Part shown: positions 25,590 through 33,988 of the stretch, piece after piece
Numbering within the stretch: position 1 is the first letter of the stretch
How the letters are laid out: the number at the start of each line of letters is the position of its first letter
Assembly (NCBI GenBank): GCA_913774925.1
Contig: CAJYKB010000070.1
Location: 1-49,247 of the forward strand
Direction of reading: 5' to 3'
Length of the DNA: 49,247 bases
Origin: an uncultured Sphingomonas sp.
GTDB lineage: Bacteria; Pseudomonadota; Alphaproteobacteria; Sphingomonadales; Sphingomonadaceae
The notes under the pieces: model-generated
Databases searched by the model: none
Seen by the model: only the letters and a program-made list of their open reading frames with translations
What the model was told of the DNA's origin: nothing
Made by a program: the position numbers and the translations under genes

Positions 25590-28190
25590 ATGACCACCGC
25601 CCCCGCTCCCACGCCGATGATGGCCCAGTACCTCGCGCTGAAGGCGGAGTCCGAGGATTGCCTGCTGTTCTATCGCATGGGCGATTTCTTCGAATTGTTC
25701 TTCGACGATGCGCGCGTCGCCAGCCAGGTACTGGACATCGCGCTGACCGCGCGTGGCGAGCATGCGGGCGAGAAGGTGCCGATGTGCGGGGTGCCGGTCC
25801 ATGCCGCGACCGCCTATCTCCAGCGGCTCATCAAGGCGGGGCACCGCGTCGCCATCGCCGAACAGACCGAAAGCCCCGAGGCGGCGCGCAAGGCGAGGGG
25901 CTCGAAGGCGCTGGTTAACCGCGCGATCGTGCGCGTCGTGACCGCGGGGACGCTGACCGAGGAGACGCTGCTCGATGCGCGCGCCGCCAACTGGTGCGTG
26001 GCGGTGGGCGAGGCGGGCGGCGAGGTGGCACTGGCCGCCGCCGACGTGTCGACCGGGCGGTTCGAGGTCATCGCGTGCGCCCCCGCCGCGCTGGGCGCGG
26101 AGCTGGCGCGGCTGGCGGCGGCGGAGGTCGTCGCGGCGGAGGGCGGGGAGGTGCCCGCGACCGTGTGGCGCCCGCGCGGCGAGTTCGACAGCGCCGCGGG
26201 CGAGGCGCGGCTGAAGCGGCTGTTCGGGGTCGCGACGCTCGACGGGTTCGGGCAGTTCGGCCGCGCGGAGCTCGCTGCGGCGGGCGGGCTGGTCGCCTAT
26301 CTGGACCATACCGCGAAGGGGCAGCTGCCGTTCCTGCGCCCGCCGGTACTCGCAGCGTCGAGCGACACGATGGCGATCGACGCCGCCACGCGCGAGAGCC
26401 TGGAGCTGACCGCGACCGCGGCGGGGCAGCGCAAGGGCAGCCTGCTCGACGCGGTCGATCGCACCGTCACCGGCGCGGGCGCGCGCCTGCTGGCGGCGGA
26501 TATCGGCGCGCCGTTGATGCAGCGCGCGGCGATCGATGCGCGGCTCGATCTGGTGGCGCTGTTCCACGACGATGCCGCCTTGAGGGAGCGGACGCGGGCG
26601 GCGTTGCGCGCGCTGCCCGATGTCGGGCGCGCGCTGGGGCGGCTGGCGGCGGGGCGCGGTAGCCCGCGCGACCTGGGGCAGCTGCGCGACGGGCTGGACG
26701 CGGCCTGGGCGCTGGGCGATCGGCTGGATGCGATCCGGCCCGCGCCCGCCCTGCTCGCGGACCTGACGCCGCGGCTGCGCGGGCACGGCGCGCTGATCGA
26801 CCTGCTGAAGCGCGCGCTGGTGCCTGCGCCGCCGATCGACGCGGGCGATGGCGGCTATATCGCGGCGGGGTACGATAGCGCGCTGGATGCGCTGCGCGAG
26901 ACGGGCAGCGGCGGGCGCCGTGCGATCGCGGCGCTGGAGGCGACGTTCCGCCAGCGTACCGGGATCGCGGCACTCAAGATCCGCCACAACGGCGTGCTGG
27001 GCTATCATATCGAGGTGCCGGCGAAGGTCGCGGACCCGCTGATGAAGGCGGAGTCGGGGTTCACCCATCGCCAGACGCTCGCCGGCGTGGTCCGCTTCAA
27101 CGCGCCCGAGCTGCACGAGGTCGCCGCCAGCGTGACCCAGTCGGGCGCGCATGCGCTGGCGGCGGAGGCGGCGCATCTGGAGGATCTGACCGCGCAGGCG
27201 CTGGGGGGGCGCGAGGCCATCGCCGCGACCGCGGACGCGTTGGCGCGGATCGACGTCGCCGCCGGTCTGGCGGAGCGTGCGGTCGAGGGGGCGTGGACGC
27301 GCCCTGCCTTCGCCGAGGACGCCTGTTTCGGCGTGCGCGACGGACGCCATCCGGTGGTGGAGGCTGCGCTGTCGCGGAGCGGCGACCGCTTCGTCGCCAA
27401 CGACTGCGTGCTGGGCGAGCGCTCTCGACTGTGGCTGGTGACGGGGCCGAACATGGGCGGCAAGTCGACCTTCCTGCGGCAGAATGCGCTGATCGCGGTG
27501 CTGGCGCAGGCGGGCGCCTATGTGCCGGCATCCGCCGCGCGGCTGGGGCTGGTCGATCGGTTGTTCAGCCGGGTCGGCGCGTCGGACAACCTGGCGCGCG
27601 GCCGCTCCACCTTCATGGTCGAGATGGTGGAAACCGCCGCGATCCTGGCGCAGGCGACCGAGCGCAGCTTCGTCATCCTGGACGAGGTGGGGCGCGGCAC
27701 CAGCACCTATGACGGCCTCGCGATCGCCTGGGCGGTGGTGGAGGCGATCCACGAGGACAATCGCTGCCGCTGCCTGTTCGCGACGCATTACCACGAGCTG
27801 ACGCGGCTGGCGGAGCGGTGCGACGCGCTGTCGCTTCACCACGTCCGCGCGCGCGAGTGGAAGGGGGAGCTGGTGCTGCTCCACGAGGTCGCCGATGGCC
27901 CCGCCGACCGCAGCTACGGGCTGGCGGTCGCACGGCTGGCGGGAATGCCGCCGGCGACGGTGCAGCGTGCCAAGGCGGTGCTGGCGAAACTGGAGGCGGG
28001 GCGTGCCAAGACCGGGGGGCTGGCGGCGGGGCTGGACGACCTGCCGCTGTTCGCCGCCGCGGCGCAGGCGGAGGAGGCGCAATGCGACGCGATCCGCGCC
28101 GAAGTGGAGGCGATCGACGTCGATGCGCTCACCCCGCGCGAGGCGCTGGATACGTTGTACCGCCTGAAGGCGCTGGCGCGGGAGGGATGA
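25590..28190 (+). CDS. mutS: DNA mismatch repair protein MutS
   Basis: An 866-residue mismatch-recognition ATPase. The mismatch-binding Phe-x-Glu is Phe33-Phe34-Glu35 in RMGDFFELFFDDA. The connector, lever and clamp domains follow, then the ABC-type ATPase with Walker A GPNMGGKST (residues 619-627), Walker B (SFVILDEVGRGTSTYDG) and the C-terminal helix-turn-helix dimer region (YGLAVARLAGMPPATVQRA). It binds mispairs as a dimer and recruits MutL. No strong Shine-Dalgarno precedes the ATG, and the ParE toxin stop lies 6 bases upstream, so translation may be coupled to the toxin-antitoxin operon. Length normal. Confidence 0.97.
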   Translation: MTTAPAPTPMMAQYLALKAESEDCLLFYRMGDFFELFFDDARVASQVLDIALTARGEHAGEKVPMCGVPVHAATAYLQRLIKAGHRVAIAEQTESPEAARKARGSKALVNRAIVRVVTAGTLTEETLLDARAANWCVAVGEAGGEVALAAADVSTGRFEVIACAPAALGAELARLAAAEVVAAEGGEVPATVWRPRGEFDSAAGEARLKRLFGVATLDGFGQFGRAELAAAGGLVAYLDHTAKGQLPFLRPPVLAASSDTMAIDAATRESLELTATAAGQRKGSLLDAVDRTVTGAGARLLAADIGAPLMQRAAIDARLDLVALFHDDAALRERTRAALRALPDVGRALGRLAAGRGSPRDLGQLRDGLDAAWALGDRLDAIRPAPALLADLTPRLRGHGALIDLLKRALVPAPPIDAGDGGYIAAGYDSALDALRETGSGGRRAIAALEATFRQRTGIAALKIRHNGVLGYHIEVPAKVADPLMKAESGFTHRQTLAGVVRFNAPELHEVAASVTQSGAHALAAEAAHLEDLTAQALGGREAIAATADALARIDVAAGLAERAVEGAWTRPAFAEDACFGVRDGRHPVVEAALSRSGDRFVANDCVLGERSRLWLVTGPNMGGKSTFLRQNALIAVLAQAGAYVPASAARLGLVDRLFSRVGASDNLARGRSTFMVEMVETAAILAQATERSFVILDEVGRGTSTYDGLAIAWAVVEAIHEDNRCRCLFATHYHELTRLAERCDALSLHHVRAREWKGELVLLHEVADGPADRSYGLAVARLAGMPPATVQRAKAVLAKLEAGRAKTGGLAAGLDDLPLFAAAAQAEEAQCDAIRAEVEAIDVDALTPREALDTLYRLKALAREG

Positions 28191-28198
28191 GCTCCGCC

Positions 28199-28224
28199 GT
28201 CACCCCGGCCGGGGGCCGGGTGAC
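28199..28224. terminator. Hairpin between convergent mutS and MFS genes
   Basis: GTCACCCCGGCC (28199-28210) can pair with GGCCGGGTGAC (28214-28224) with one bulged base. It lies in the 37-base gap between the 3' ends of mutS and the transporter gene, so it could act as a bidirectional terminator. The sequence is a shortened form of the GTCACCCCGG hairpin found elsewhere in this window. Confidence 0.5.
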
Positions 28225-28227
28225 TCG

Positions 28228-29775
28228 TCAGGTGTCCCCATCCAGCTCGCGCAGGTCGCGCCCGCGGGTTTCGCGGCCGAACCATGCGACCAGCGCCAGC
28301 GACAGCGCGGTCGGCACCATCACCAGCAGCGACGACGTGCCCATCGACAGCGCCACGCCGCTGATCGTCAGCGCCTGCGCGAAGAGGCCGCCCGCCTTCG
28401 TGCACGCCGCGACCCACCCGGTGGCGCGCGCGCGGACGCGCAAGGGGAAGCTCTCCGCGGCATAGGGCAGCACGATCGCGATGATGCCGTTGGTCCCGAC
28501 GATCAGCAGCGCTACCGGCCACACCGGGCTGCCGCTGCCCGCCAGTTCCAGCCGCAGCACCAGCAGCAGCCCGGCGAGCGTCAGCGCGATCATCGTCGCC
28601 AGCGCCCCTTTGGTGCTCCACCGGCTGTAGAGCAGCGCCGCGACGAACACCGTGGGAAAGGCGATCAACGCGCTCTCGGCCAGCAGGCGGCTCGACACGC
28701 CGACCGAATAGCCCTTCGCCACCAGATCGGCGGGCAGCCATAGCAGCAGTCCGAAGTTGATGAGTCCCCACGACAACGCGCAGATGCTGAGCGCGGCGAG
28801 CTTTCCGTACAGGTCGAAGCCGGTCAGCCGGTGGGATCGACCGCCCTCGGCGGCGGCCGCCGCGCCTCGCCGCGCCCTTGCGCCGAAGCGGCGCATCACC
28901 GCCTCCGCCTCCGCCACCCGCCCGCGCGCCAGCAGGAACTTCGCGGACTCCGGGATCAGCCCGCCGAGCAGCACCAGGGTCAGCCCGGTCGGCAGGTTGG
29001 ACAGCCACAGGATGCGCCAGCCGAAGATCGGTTGCAGGACCGCGGAGATGCCGCTGGCGGCGAAATAGCCGCCCACCGCACCCAGCCCGCCGACCAGCAC
29101 CAGGCTCCACCCGCGATGACGGCTGGGCATCATCTCCGCGAGCAAAGCGTAGGTGACGGGTAGCATCCCGCCCGCGGCCGCGCCCATCATGAAGCACATC
29201 GCGATATTCCATGCGAGGCTGGGCATCGCGCCGCAGATGGAGGTGCCGACGAACATCACCGCCGACAGCAGGATCGTCGCCTTGCGCCCGTACAGGTCCG
29301 CGATCCATCCCCACAGCACCGATCCGGTGACCGTGCCCGCCAGCGCGAAGAAGGGGACGAGAGACACCGTCTTCTTGGGTACGCCATATTCCGCGACCAT
29401 GCCGGGCACGGTGAAGCCGAGCGACGCGGGCTTCATCACGTCGATGACGAGTGCCACGACCAGGACGACCATCAGCCCCCAATGTGCCGGCCCCAGCGCG
29501 GCATCCTCGGGCGCGGCGACCACGATGTCGGCGGCAGCCGCGCGCTGCGCCGCGACGTCGCGCGGCAACAGCCCCCAGGCGGCGACCAGCGTGCCCACGA
29601 CGATCAGCCCCATGCCGATCAGCATCGGCGCGTCCATCGGCATGCCGACGAGGCGGTAGTTCATCGCGCGCGCCATCGCGAACATCGGCAGGTGCGCAAG
29701 GACGCCGATGGTGACCGCGACGCAGCCGAGCACAAAGGCCCATGCCGCCTGGCGATCCGACAAGGTGCTCTTCAT
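28228..29775 (-). CDS. MFS transporter of the sugar/organic acid (SV2-like) type
   Basis: A 515-residue membrane transporter. From about residue 95 it has the 12-helix major facilitator core: loop 2-3 motif GWIADLYGRKATILL, the loop 6-7 motif PESAKFLLARGRVAEAEAVM, and later helices such as LINFGLLLWLPADLVAKG. The first 90 residues are unusual: two additional hydrophobic segments (AWAFVLGCVAVTIGVLAHL and MLIGMGLIVVGTLVAAWGL) precede the core. Closest relations appear to be shikimate/aromatic-acid and SV2-type carriers; the substrate is unknown. The ATG at 29775 was chosen since the frame upstream runs into a repeat. It is convergent with mutS and divergent from glnD. Confidence 0.88.
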   Translation of the reverse strand: MKSTLSDRQAAWAFVLGCVAVTIGVLAHLPMFAMARAMNYRLVGMPMDAPMLIGMGLIVVGTLVAAWGLLPRDVAAQRAAAADIVVAAPEDAALGPAHWGLMVVLVVALVIDVMKPASLGFTVPGMVAEYGVPKKTVSLVPFFALAGTVTGSVLWGWIADLYGRKATILLSAVMFVGTSICGAMPSLAWNIAMCFMMGAAAGGMLPVTYALLAEMMPSRHRGWSLVLVGGLGAVGGYFAASGISAVLQPIFGWRILWLSNLPTGLTLVLLGGLIPESAKFLLARGRVAEAEAVMRRFGARARRGAAAAAEGGRSHRLTGFDLYGKLAALSICALSWGLINFGLLLWLPADLVAKGYSVGVSSRLLAESALIAFPTVFVAALLYSRWSTKGALATMIALTLAGLLLVLRLELAGSGSPVWPVALLIVGTNGIIAIVLPYAAESFPLRVRARATGWVAACTKAGGLFAQALTISGVALSMGTSSLLVMVPTALSLALVAWFGRETRGRDLRELDGDT

Positions 29776-29839
29776 TCGATCGCCTGTAGTCGCGCGGCAC
29801 CTCGACCGCCAAGCCGCTACGGTATTCGGTACCTTTCTT

Positions 29840-29938
29840 TCGTCATTCCCGCGAAGGCGGGAATCCAGACACCCAGGTGGCGCGGCTCGATCGCCACGTC
29901 GGCGTGTCTGGATCCGCGCCTTCGCGAGGATGACGGGA
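29840..29938. repeat. Composite hairpin repeat upstream of glnD
   Basis: Outer arms CGTCATTCCCGCGAAGGCGG and its imperfect complement (CCGCGCCTTCGCGAGGATGACG) enclose a second pairing pair TCCAGACAC / GTGTCTGGA. Each arm also contains a local hairpin (TTCCCGCGAAGGCGGGAA). The unit lies in the 222-base divergent region between the transporter and glnD and has the same hairpin-spacer-hairpin design as the unit at 15447. Confidence 0.8.
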
Positions 29939-29997
29939 GGGGGCGTGTATGGGAGAGGGGGCGACGACACGCCGCCGATCGATTATGGATCGCGCGC

Positions 29998-32736
29998 ATG
30001 AGCGGCCGTTTCGATCACCTTCCCCACCGTCGTGCCATCGTCGACCACCGTGCGCTCGCCGAGGCGCTGGCGCTGATCGATCCCGGCGACAAGGCGGCGG
30101 CGCGCAAGGCGGCGAGTATCGTCCTGCGCGCCGCGCTCGACGCCGGGCGGGCGGAGATCGCGCGGCGGCTGGCGGCGAACCCGTCGCGCGGGCTGGAAGC
30201 GGCGAACGGGCAGGCGTATCTGGTCGACCGGTTGCTGATCGCACTCGCCGACTTCACCACGCAGCGGCTCTATCCGCTCAGCAACCCGACCGCGGCGGAG
30301 CGGCTGCTGCTGCTGGCGGTCGGCGGCTATGGCCGGGGCGAGATGGCGCCGTTTTCCGACGTCGACATCGGCTTCGTCACGCCGTGGAAGCAGACGGCGT
30401 GGGCGGAGCAGGCGATCGAATCGATGCTCTACACGTTATGGGATCTGGGGCTGAAGATCGGCCATTCCAGCCGCTCGATGGACGATGTCGTGCGCCAGGC
30501 GAAGGCCGACGTGACGGTTCGCACCGCGCTGCTGGAGGGACGCTACATCTGGGGCGACGAGGGGCTGTACGCGGAGACGGCGCGGCGTTTCCGCGACGAT
30601 GTGCGCGCCGGGACCGAGCGGCAGTTCATCGCCGACAAGCTAGACGAGCGCAACCAGCGCCACATCCGCATGGGCGACACGCGCTACGTCGTCGAACCCA
30701 ATGTGAAGGAGGGCAAGGGGGGCCTGCGCGACCTGCACGCGCTCTTCTGGATCGGCAAATATGCCTATGACGTCCAGCGCGCGGTCGAGCTGGTCGAGCT
30801 GGGGCTGTTCACGCGCGAGGACTATCGGTTGTTCCACCGCGCGGAGAACTTCCTGTGGGCGGTGCGCTGCCACCTGCACCTGATCGCGGGGCGGGGAGAG
30901 GACCGGCTGACGTTCGACTATCAGCGCGAGATCGCGGAGCGGATGCGCTACGCCGCGCGGCCCGGCAAGCCGGCGGTCGAGCGGTTCATGCAATTCTACT
31001 TCCTGCAGGCGCGCACGATCGGCTCGCTGACGGGGTTGTTCCTGGCGCATCTGGAGGAGCGCTATTCGCGGCGCGCGCGGTTGCCGAAGATGACGCGCGC
31101 ACCGCGGCGGCTGAACGGCTTCGTGATCGATCGCGGGCGTATCGCGCTGCCCGACGACGCGTTCTTCCGCGACGATCCGGTGCGGCTGGTCGAGGTGTTC
31201 GCGGTCGCGGCGCAGGAAAGGAAGGAGATCCATCCGCTGGCGCTGCGCGCGGCGACGCGCGATGCGAAGCTGGCGTCGACGGTGCGGCGCGATCCGCGCG
31301 CCAATGCGCTGTTCCTGGAGGTGCTGACCAGCCGCAACGACCCCGAGTTGGTGCTGCGCTGGATGAACGAGACGGGCGTATTGGGGCGGTTCGTGCCCGA
31401 TTTCGCGCGCGTCGTGGCGCAGATGCAGTTCGACATGTACCATCATTATACTGTCGACGAGCATACGATCCGCGCGATCGGCCTGATCGCGCGGCTGGAA
31501 AAGGGCGAGTTGAAGGAGGCGCACCCGCTGCCGACCGCGCTGATCGAGCAGATCGTGTCGCGGCGCGTGCTGTATGTCGCGGTGCTGCTGCACGATATCG
31601 CCAAGGGGCGAGGCGGCGATCACTCGATCCTGGGCGCGGAGGTGGCGGAACGGCTGTGTCCGCGCTTCGGGCTGACGCGGGCGGAGACGGAGACGGTGGC
31701 GTGGCTGGTGCGCTGGCACCTGCTGATGTCGGCGACCGCGTTCAAGCGCGACCTGGCCGACTTCAAGACGATCCTCGATTTCGCGGAGGTGGTGCAGAGC
31801 CCGGAGCGGTTGCGGCTGCTGCTGGTGCTGACCGTCGTCGACATCCGCGCGGTCGGGCCGGGGACGTGGAACGGGTGGAAGGGGCAATTGCTCGGCGACC
31901 TGTACGACGCCGCGGAGGAAGTGCTGCGGCTGGGGCACAAGCAGCGCGGGCGCGTCGAGCGGCTGGAGGCCAAGCAGGAGGGGCTGCGCACCGCGATGGC
32001 ATGGGACGCGGACACGCTCGCGGCCTATGCGCGCCGCCTGCCCGAGGCCTATTGGATCGCGGAGCCGAGCGACGTGCTGCTGCACAACGCCGCTTTCGTG
32101 ACGGGGGCGCAGGACGTGCCGCTGTCGATCGACGCGCATGTCTATCCCGAGCGCGGGGCGACGCTGGTGACGGTCTATGCCGCCGATCATCCCGGGCTGT
32201 TCAGCCGTATCGCGGGCGCGATCCATGTCGCGGGCGGCAACATCATCGACGCGCGCATCCACACCACGCGCGACGGCATGGCGCTCGACAATTTCCTGGT
32301 GCAGGATCCGCTGGGACGTCCGTTCGACGAGGCGGGGCAGCTCGACCGGCTGAAGACCGCGATCGCGGATGCGCTGGCGGGGCGCGGCAAGATGACCGAC
32401 CGGCTGAAGGCGAAGCCGCTGCCGCGCACCCGCGCCGATGCCTTTCGGATCGAGCCCAGCGTGCTGGTCGAGAACAAGGCGTCGAACCGTTTCACCGTGG
32501 TGGAGGTGGCGGCGCGCGACCGCCCCGCGCTGCTCAACCAGCTGGCCTATGCGCTGTTCGTGTCGAAGGTGACGATCCATTCCGCGCATGTCGCGACCTA
32601 TGGCGAGCGCGCGGTCGACGTCTTCTACCTGACCGATCTGACCGGCGACAAGCTGGCGCCGGGCGCGCGCGTGCGCACGCTGGAGAAGCGCCTGCTCGCG
32701 GCGGCGGCGGGGGTGCCCTACGAGGAAGTGGCGTAG
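29998..32736 (+). CDS. glnD: PII uridylyltransferase / uridylyl-removing enzyme
   Basis: A 912-residue bifunctional nitrogen sensor. Residues 109-123 (GGYGRGEMAPFSDVD) are the nucleotidyltransferase active site that uridylylates PII proteins. The HD hydrolase domain that removes UMP has His532-Asp533 in LLHDIAKGRGGDHS. Two C-terminal ACT domains, at about 720-795 and 830-905, bind glutamine (ADHPGLFSRIAGAIHVAGGN and ARDRPALLNQLAYALF). It reports nitrogen status to glutamine synthetase and NtrBC. The ATG at 29998 gives the expected length; open sequence upstream crosses the repeat. The 3' end overlaps the convergent MscS gene by 19 bases. In many alphaproteobacteria glnD lies near mutS, as it does here. 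Confidence 0.96.
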   Translation: MSGRFDHLPHRRAIVDHRALAEALALIDPGDKAAARKAASIVLRAALDAGRAEIARRLAANPSRGLEAANGQAYLVDRLLIALADFTTQRLYPLSNPTAAERLLLLAVGGYGRGEMAPFSDVDIGFVTPWKQTAWAEQAIESMLYTLWDLGLKIGHSSRSMDDVVRQAKADVTVRTALLEGRYIWGDEGLYAETARRFRDDVRAGTERQFIADKLDERNQRHIRMGDTRYVVEPNVKEGKGGLRDLHALFWIGKYAYDVQRAVELVELGLFTREDYRLFHRAENFLWAVRCHLHLIAGRGEDRLTFDYQREIAERMRYAARPGKPAVERFMQFYFLQARTIGSLTGLFLAHLEERYSRRARLPKMTRAPRRLNGFVIDRGRIALPDDAFFRDDPVRLVEVFAVAAQERKEIHPLALRAATRDAKLASTVRRDPRANALFLEVLTSRNDPELVLRWMNETGVLGRFVPDFARVVAQMQFDMYHHYTVDEHTIRAIGLIARLEKGELKEAHPLPTALIEQIVSRRVLYVAVLLHDIAKGRGGDHSILGAEVAERLCPRFGLTRAETETVAWLVRWHLLMSATAFKRDLADFKTILDFAEVVQSPERLRLLLVLTVVDIRAVGPGTWNGWKGQLLGDLYDAAEEVLRLGHKQRGRVERLEAKQEGLRTAMAWDADTLAAYARRLPEAYWIAEPSDVLLHNAAFVTGAQDVPLSIDAHVYPERGATLVTVYAADHPGLFSRIAGAIHVAGGNIIDARIHTTRDGMALDNFLVQDPLGRPFDEAGQLDRLKTAIADALAGRGKMTDRLKAKPLPRTRADAFRIEPSVLVENKASNRFTVVEVAARDRPALLNQLAYALFVSKVTIHSAHVATYGERAVDVFYLTDLTGDKLAPGARVRTLEKRLLAAAAGVPYEEVA

Positions 32737-33824
32737 GGCGGGGGCGGCGCCTCCAGCGCCACCTGCGCGCGCTGGCGGAACAGCGCGGCGGGCATCTCGT
32801 CGCGGATGTAGCCGAGCAGCGCCTCGCGCACGTCGCAGCGCAGGTCGAACGCGGTCGAGGCGTCCTTCGCGGTCATCAGCCCGCGCAGCTCGATCGAGCC
32901 GTCGGGCTTGGTATCGGTAACCTGCAGGTTCCAGAAACGCCCGTCCCAGCGCGGGTTGGCGGTGACGATCAGCCCCAACCGTTCGCGCAGTCGCGCGATG
33001 TCGGCGGCGGGATCGACGTACCAGAAGACGCTGCCGAGCAGCGCGCTCGACTGTCGGGTCCAGTTCTGGAAGCTCTGTTCGAGGAATTTGGAGACCGGGA
33101 CGACCAGCCGCCGCTCGTCCCAGATCTTCACCACGACATAGGTCAGGCGGATCTCCTCGATCCGCCCCCATTCGCCGTCGATGATGACGACGTCGTCGAT
33201 GCGGATCGGCTCGGTGAAGATCATCTGGAACCCGGCGATCAGGTTCTTGAGCGCGGGCTGCGCGGCGGCACCGACCGCGAGGCCCGCCAGACCGGCGGAG
33301 GCAACCAGCGTCACGCCCAGCGTGCGGACGCTGGGGATCGTCATCAGCATCGCGCAGACGGTGACGAGCATGATGATCGAGATGATGATGCGCTGGAACA
33401 GCCCCAGGCGGGTGCGACGCCGCCGTGCGCGCAGATTGTCGGCGACGCTGATGTCGGCGTGGCGGATCATCACGTCGATGACGGTGCCGACCGCGACGAT
33501 CGCGCACCAGCCGAGCAGCCCCGGTACGATCAGCGCGGCCGCGCGCGCCCATAACGTCGCGGCGGTGCGCGTGAGGTCGAGCGCGGGCTGCACCGCTGCG
33601 AGCGCGACGACGATCGCTAGCCAGCGCAGCAGCTTGCGGATCCGCTCGACGAAGACCGCGCCGGTGCCCTCCGGGCGCGCCGCCGTGGCGCGGCGGGCGA
33701 GCCAGATGACGACACGGTGGACGACGAGCGCCGCGGCGACCGCGGCCGCGACGTAAAGGATTCCCGATGCCCAACCGGGCACGTCGCGCAGCCACGCCTG
33801 CGCAGGCTTCAACCACCCCGCCAT
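32718..33824 (-). CDS. MscS-family mechanosensitive channel
   Basis: A 368-residue inner membrane protein. About four or five membrane helices occupy residues 17-185. The pore-lining helix is VASAGLAGLAVGAAAQPALKN, the Gly/Ala-rich pattern of MscS TM3, followed by the beta domain (IDDVVIIDGEWGRIEEIRLTY) and the C-terminal alpha/beta domain. Members release solutes on hypo-osmotic shock. The frame upstream of the ATG at 33824 is open for a long way but is antisense to the CoA synthase and not credible. The stop codon lies inside the 3' end of glnD on the other strand. Confidence 0.92.
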   Translation of the reverse strand: MAGWLKPAQAWLRDVPGWASGILYVAAAVAAALVVHRVVIWLARRATAARPEGTGAVFVERIRKLLRWLAIVVALAAVQPALDLTRTAATLWARAAALIVPGLLGWCAIVAVGTVIDVMIRHADISVADNLRARRRRTRLGLFQRIIISIIMLVTVCAMLMTIPSVRTLGVTLVASAGLAGLAVGAAAQPALKNLIAGFQMIFTEPIRIDDVVIIDGEWGRIEEIRLTYVVVKIWDERRLVVPVSKFLEQSFQNWTRQSSALLGSVFWYVDPAADIARLRERLGLIVTANPRWDGRFWNLQVTDTKPDGSIELRGLMTAKDASTAFDLRCDVREALLGYIRDEMPAALFRQRAQVALEAPPPPYATSS

Positions 33825-33903
33825 CGGCTCTCCGTGCCTTATCCCGAACGGCGGCAACGTGGGGGTGGGGCGGGTGTTCCCGGTGGAGTCACGGAAGGAA
33901 GCG

Positions 33904-33979
33904 GGACCCCGGGTCAAGCCCGGGGTGACGAAACGGAACCGAACGATACCCGTCACCCCGGCCTTGAGCCGGGGTGACG
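33904..33979. repeat. Two GTCACCCCGG-type hairpin repeats
   Basis: Copy one (33907-33930) is CCCCGGG-TCAAG-CCCGGGG followed by TGACG; copy two (33950-33978) is CGTCACCCCGGC-CTTGA-GCCGGGGTGACG, a near-perfect stem. They lie between the MscS gene start and the feruloyl-CoA synthase stop, with the word GGAACCGAAC between them. The same stem occurs at 39148 and 44251. Confidence 0.85.
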
Positions 33980-33988
33980 CTTCTGTCC

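Noticed and set aside
25572..28082. Minus-strand open frame of 836 codons opposite mutS
   Set aside because: Mirror of the mutS coding sequence, Arg/Gln/His-rich, no family motif.
30640..33816. Minus-strand open frame of 1058 codons opposite glnD
   Set aside because: Antisense to glnD, composition of a shadow frame; only its left end coincides with the MscS region in another frame.
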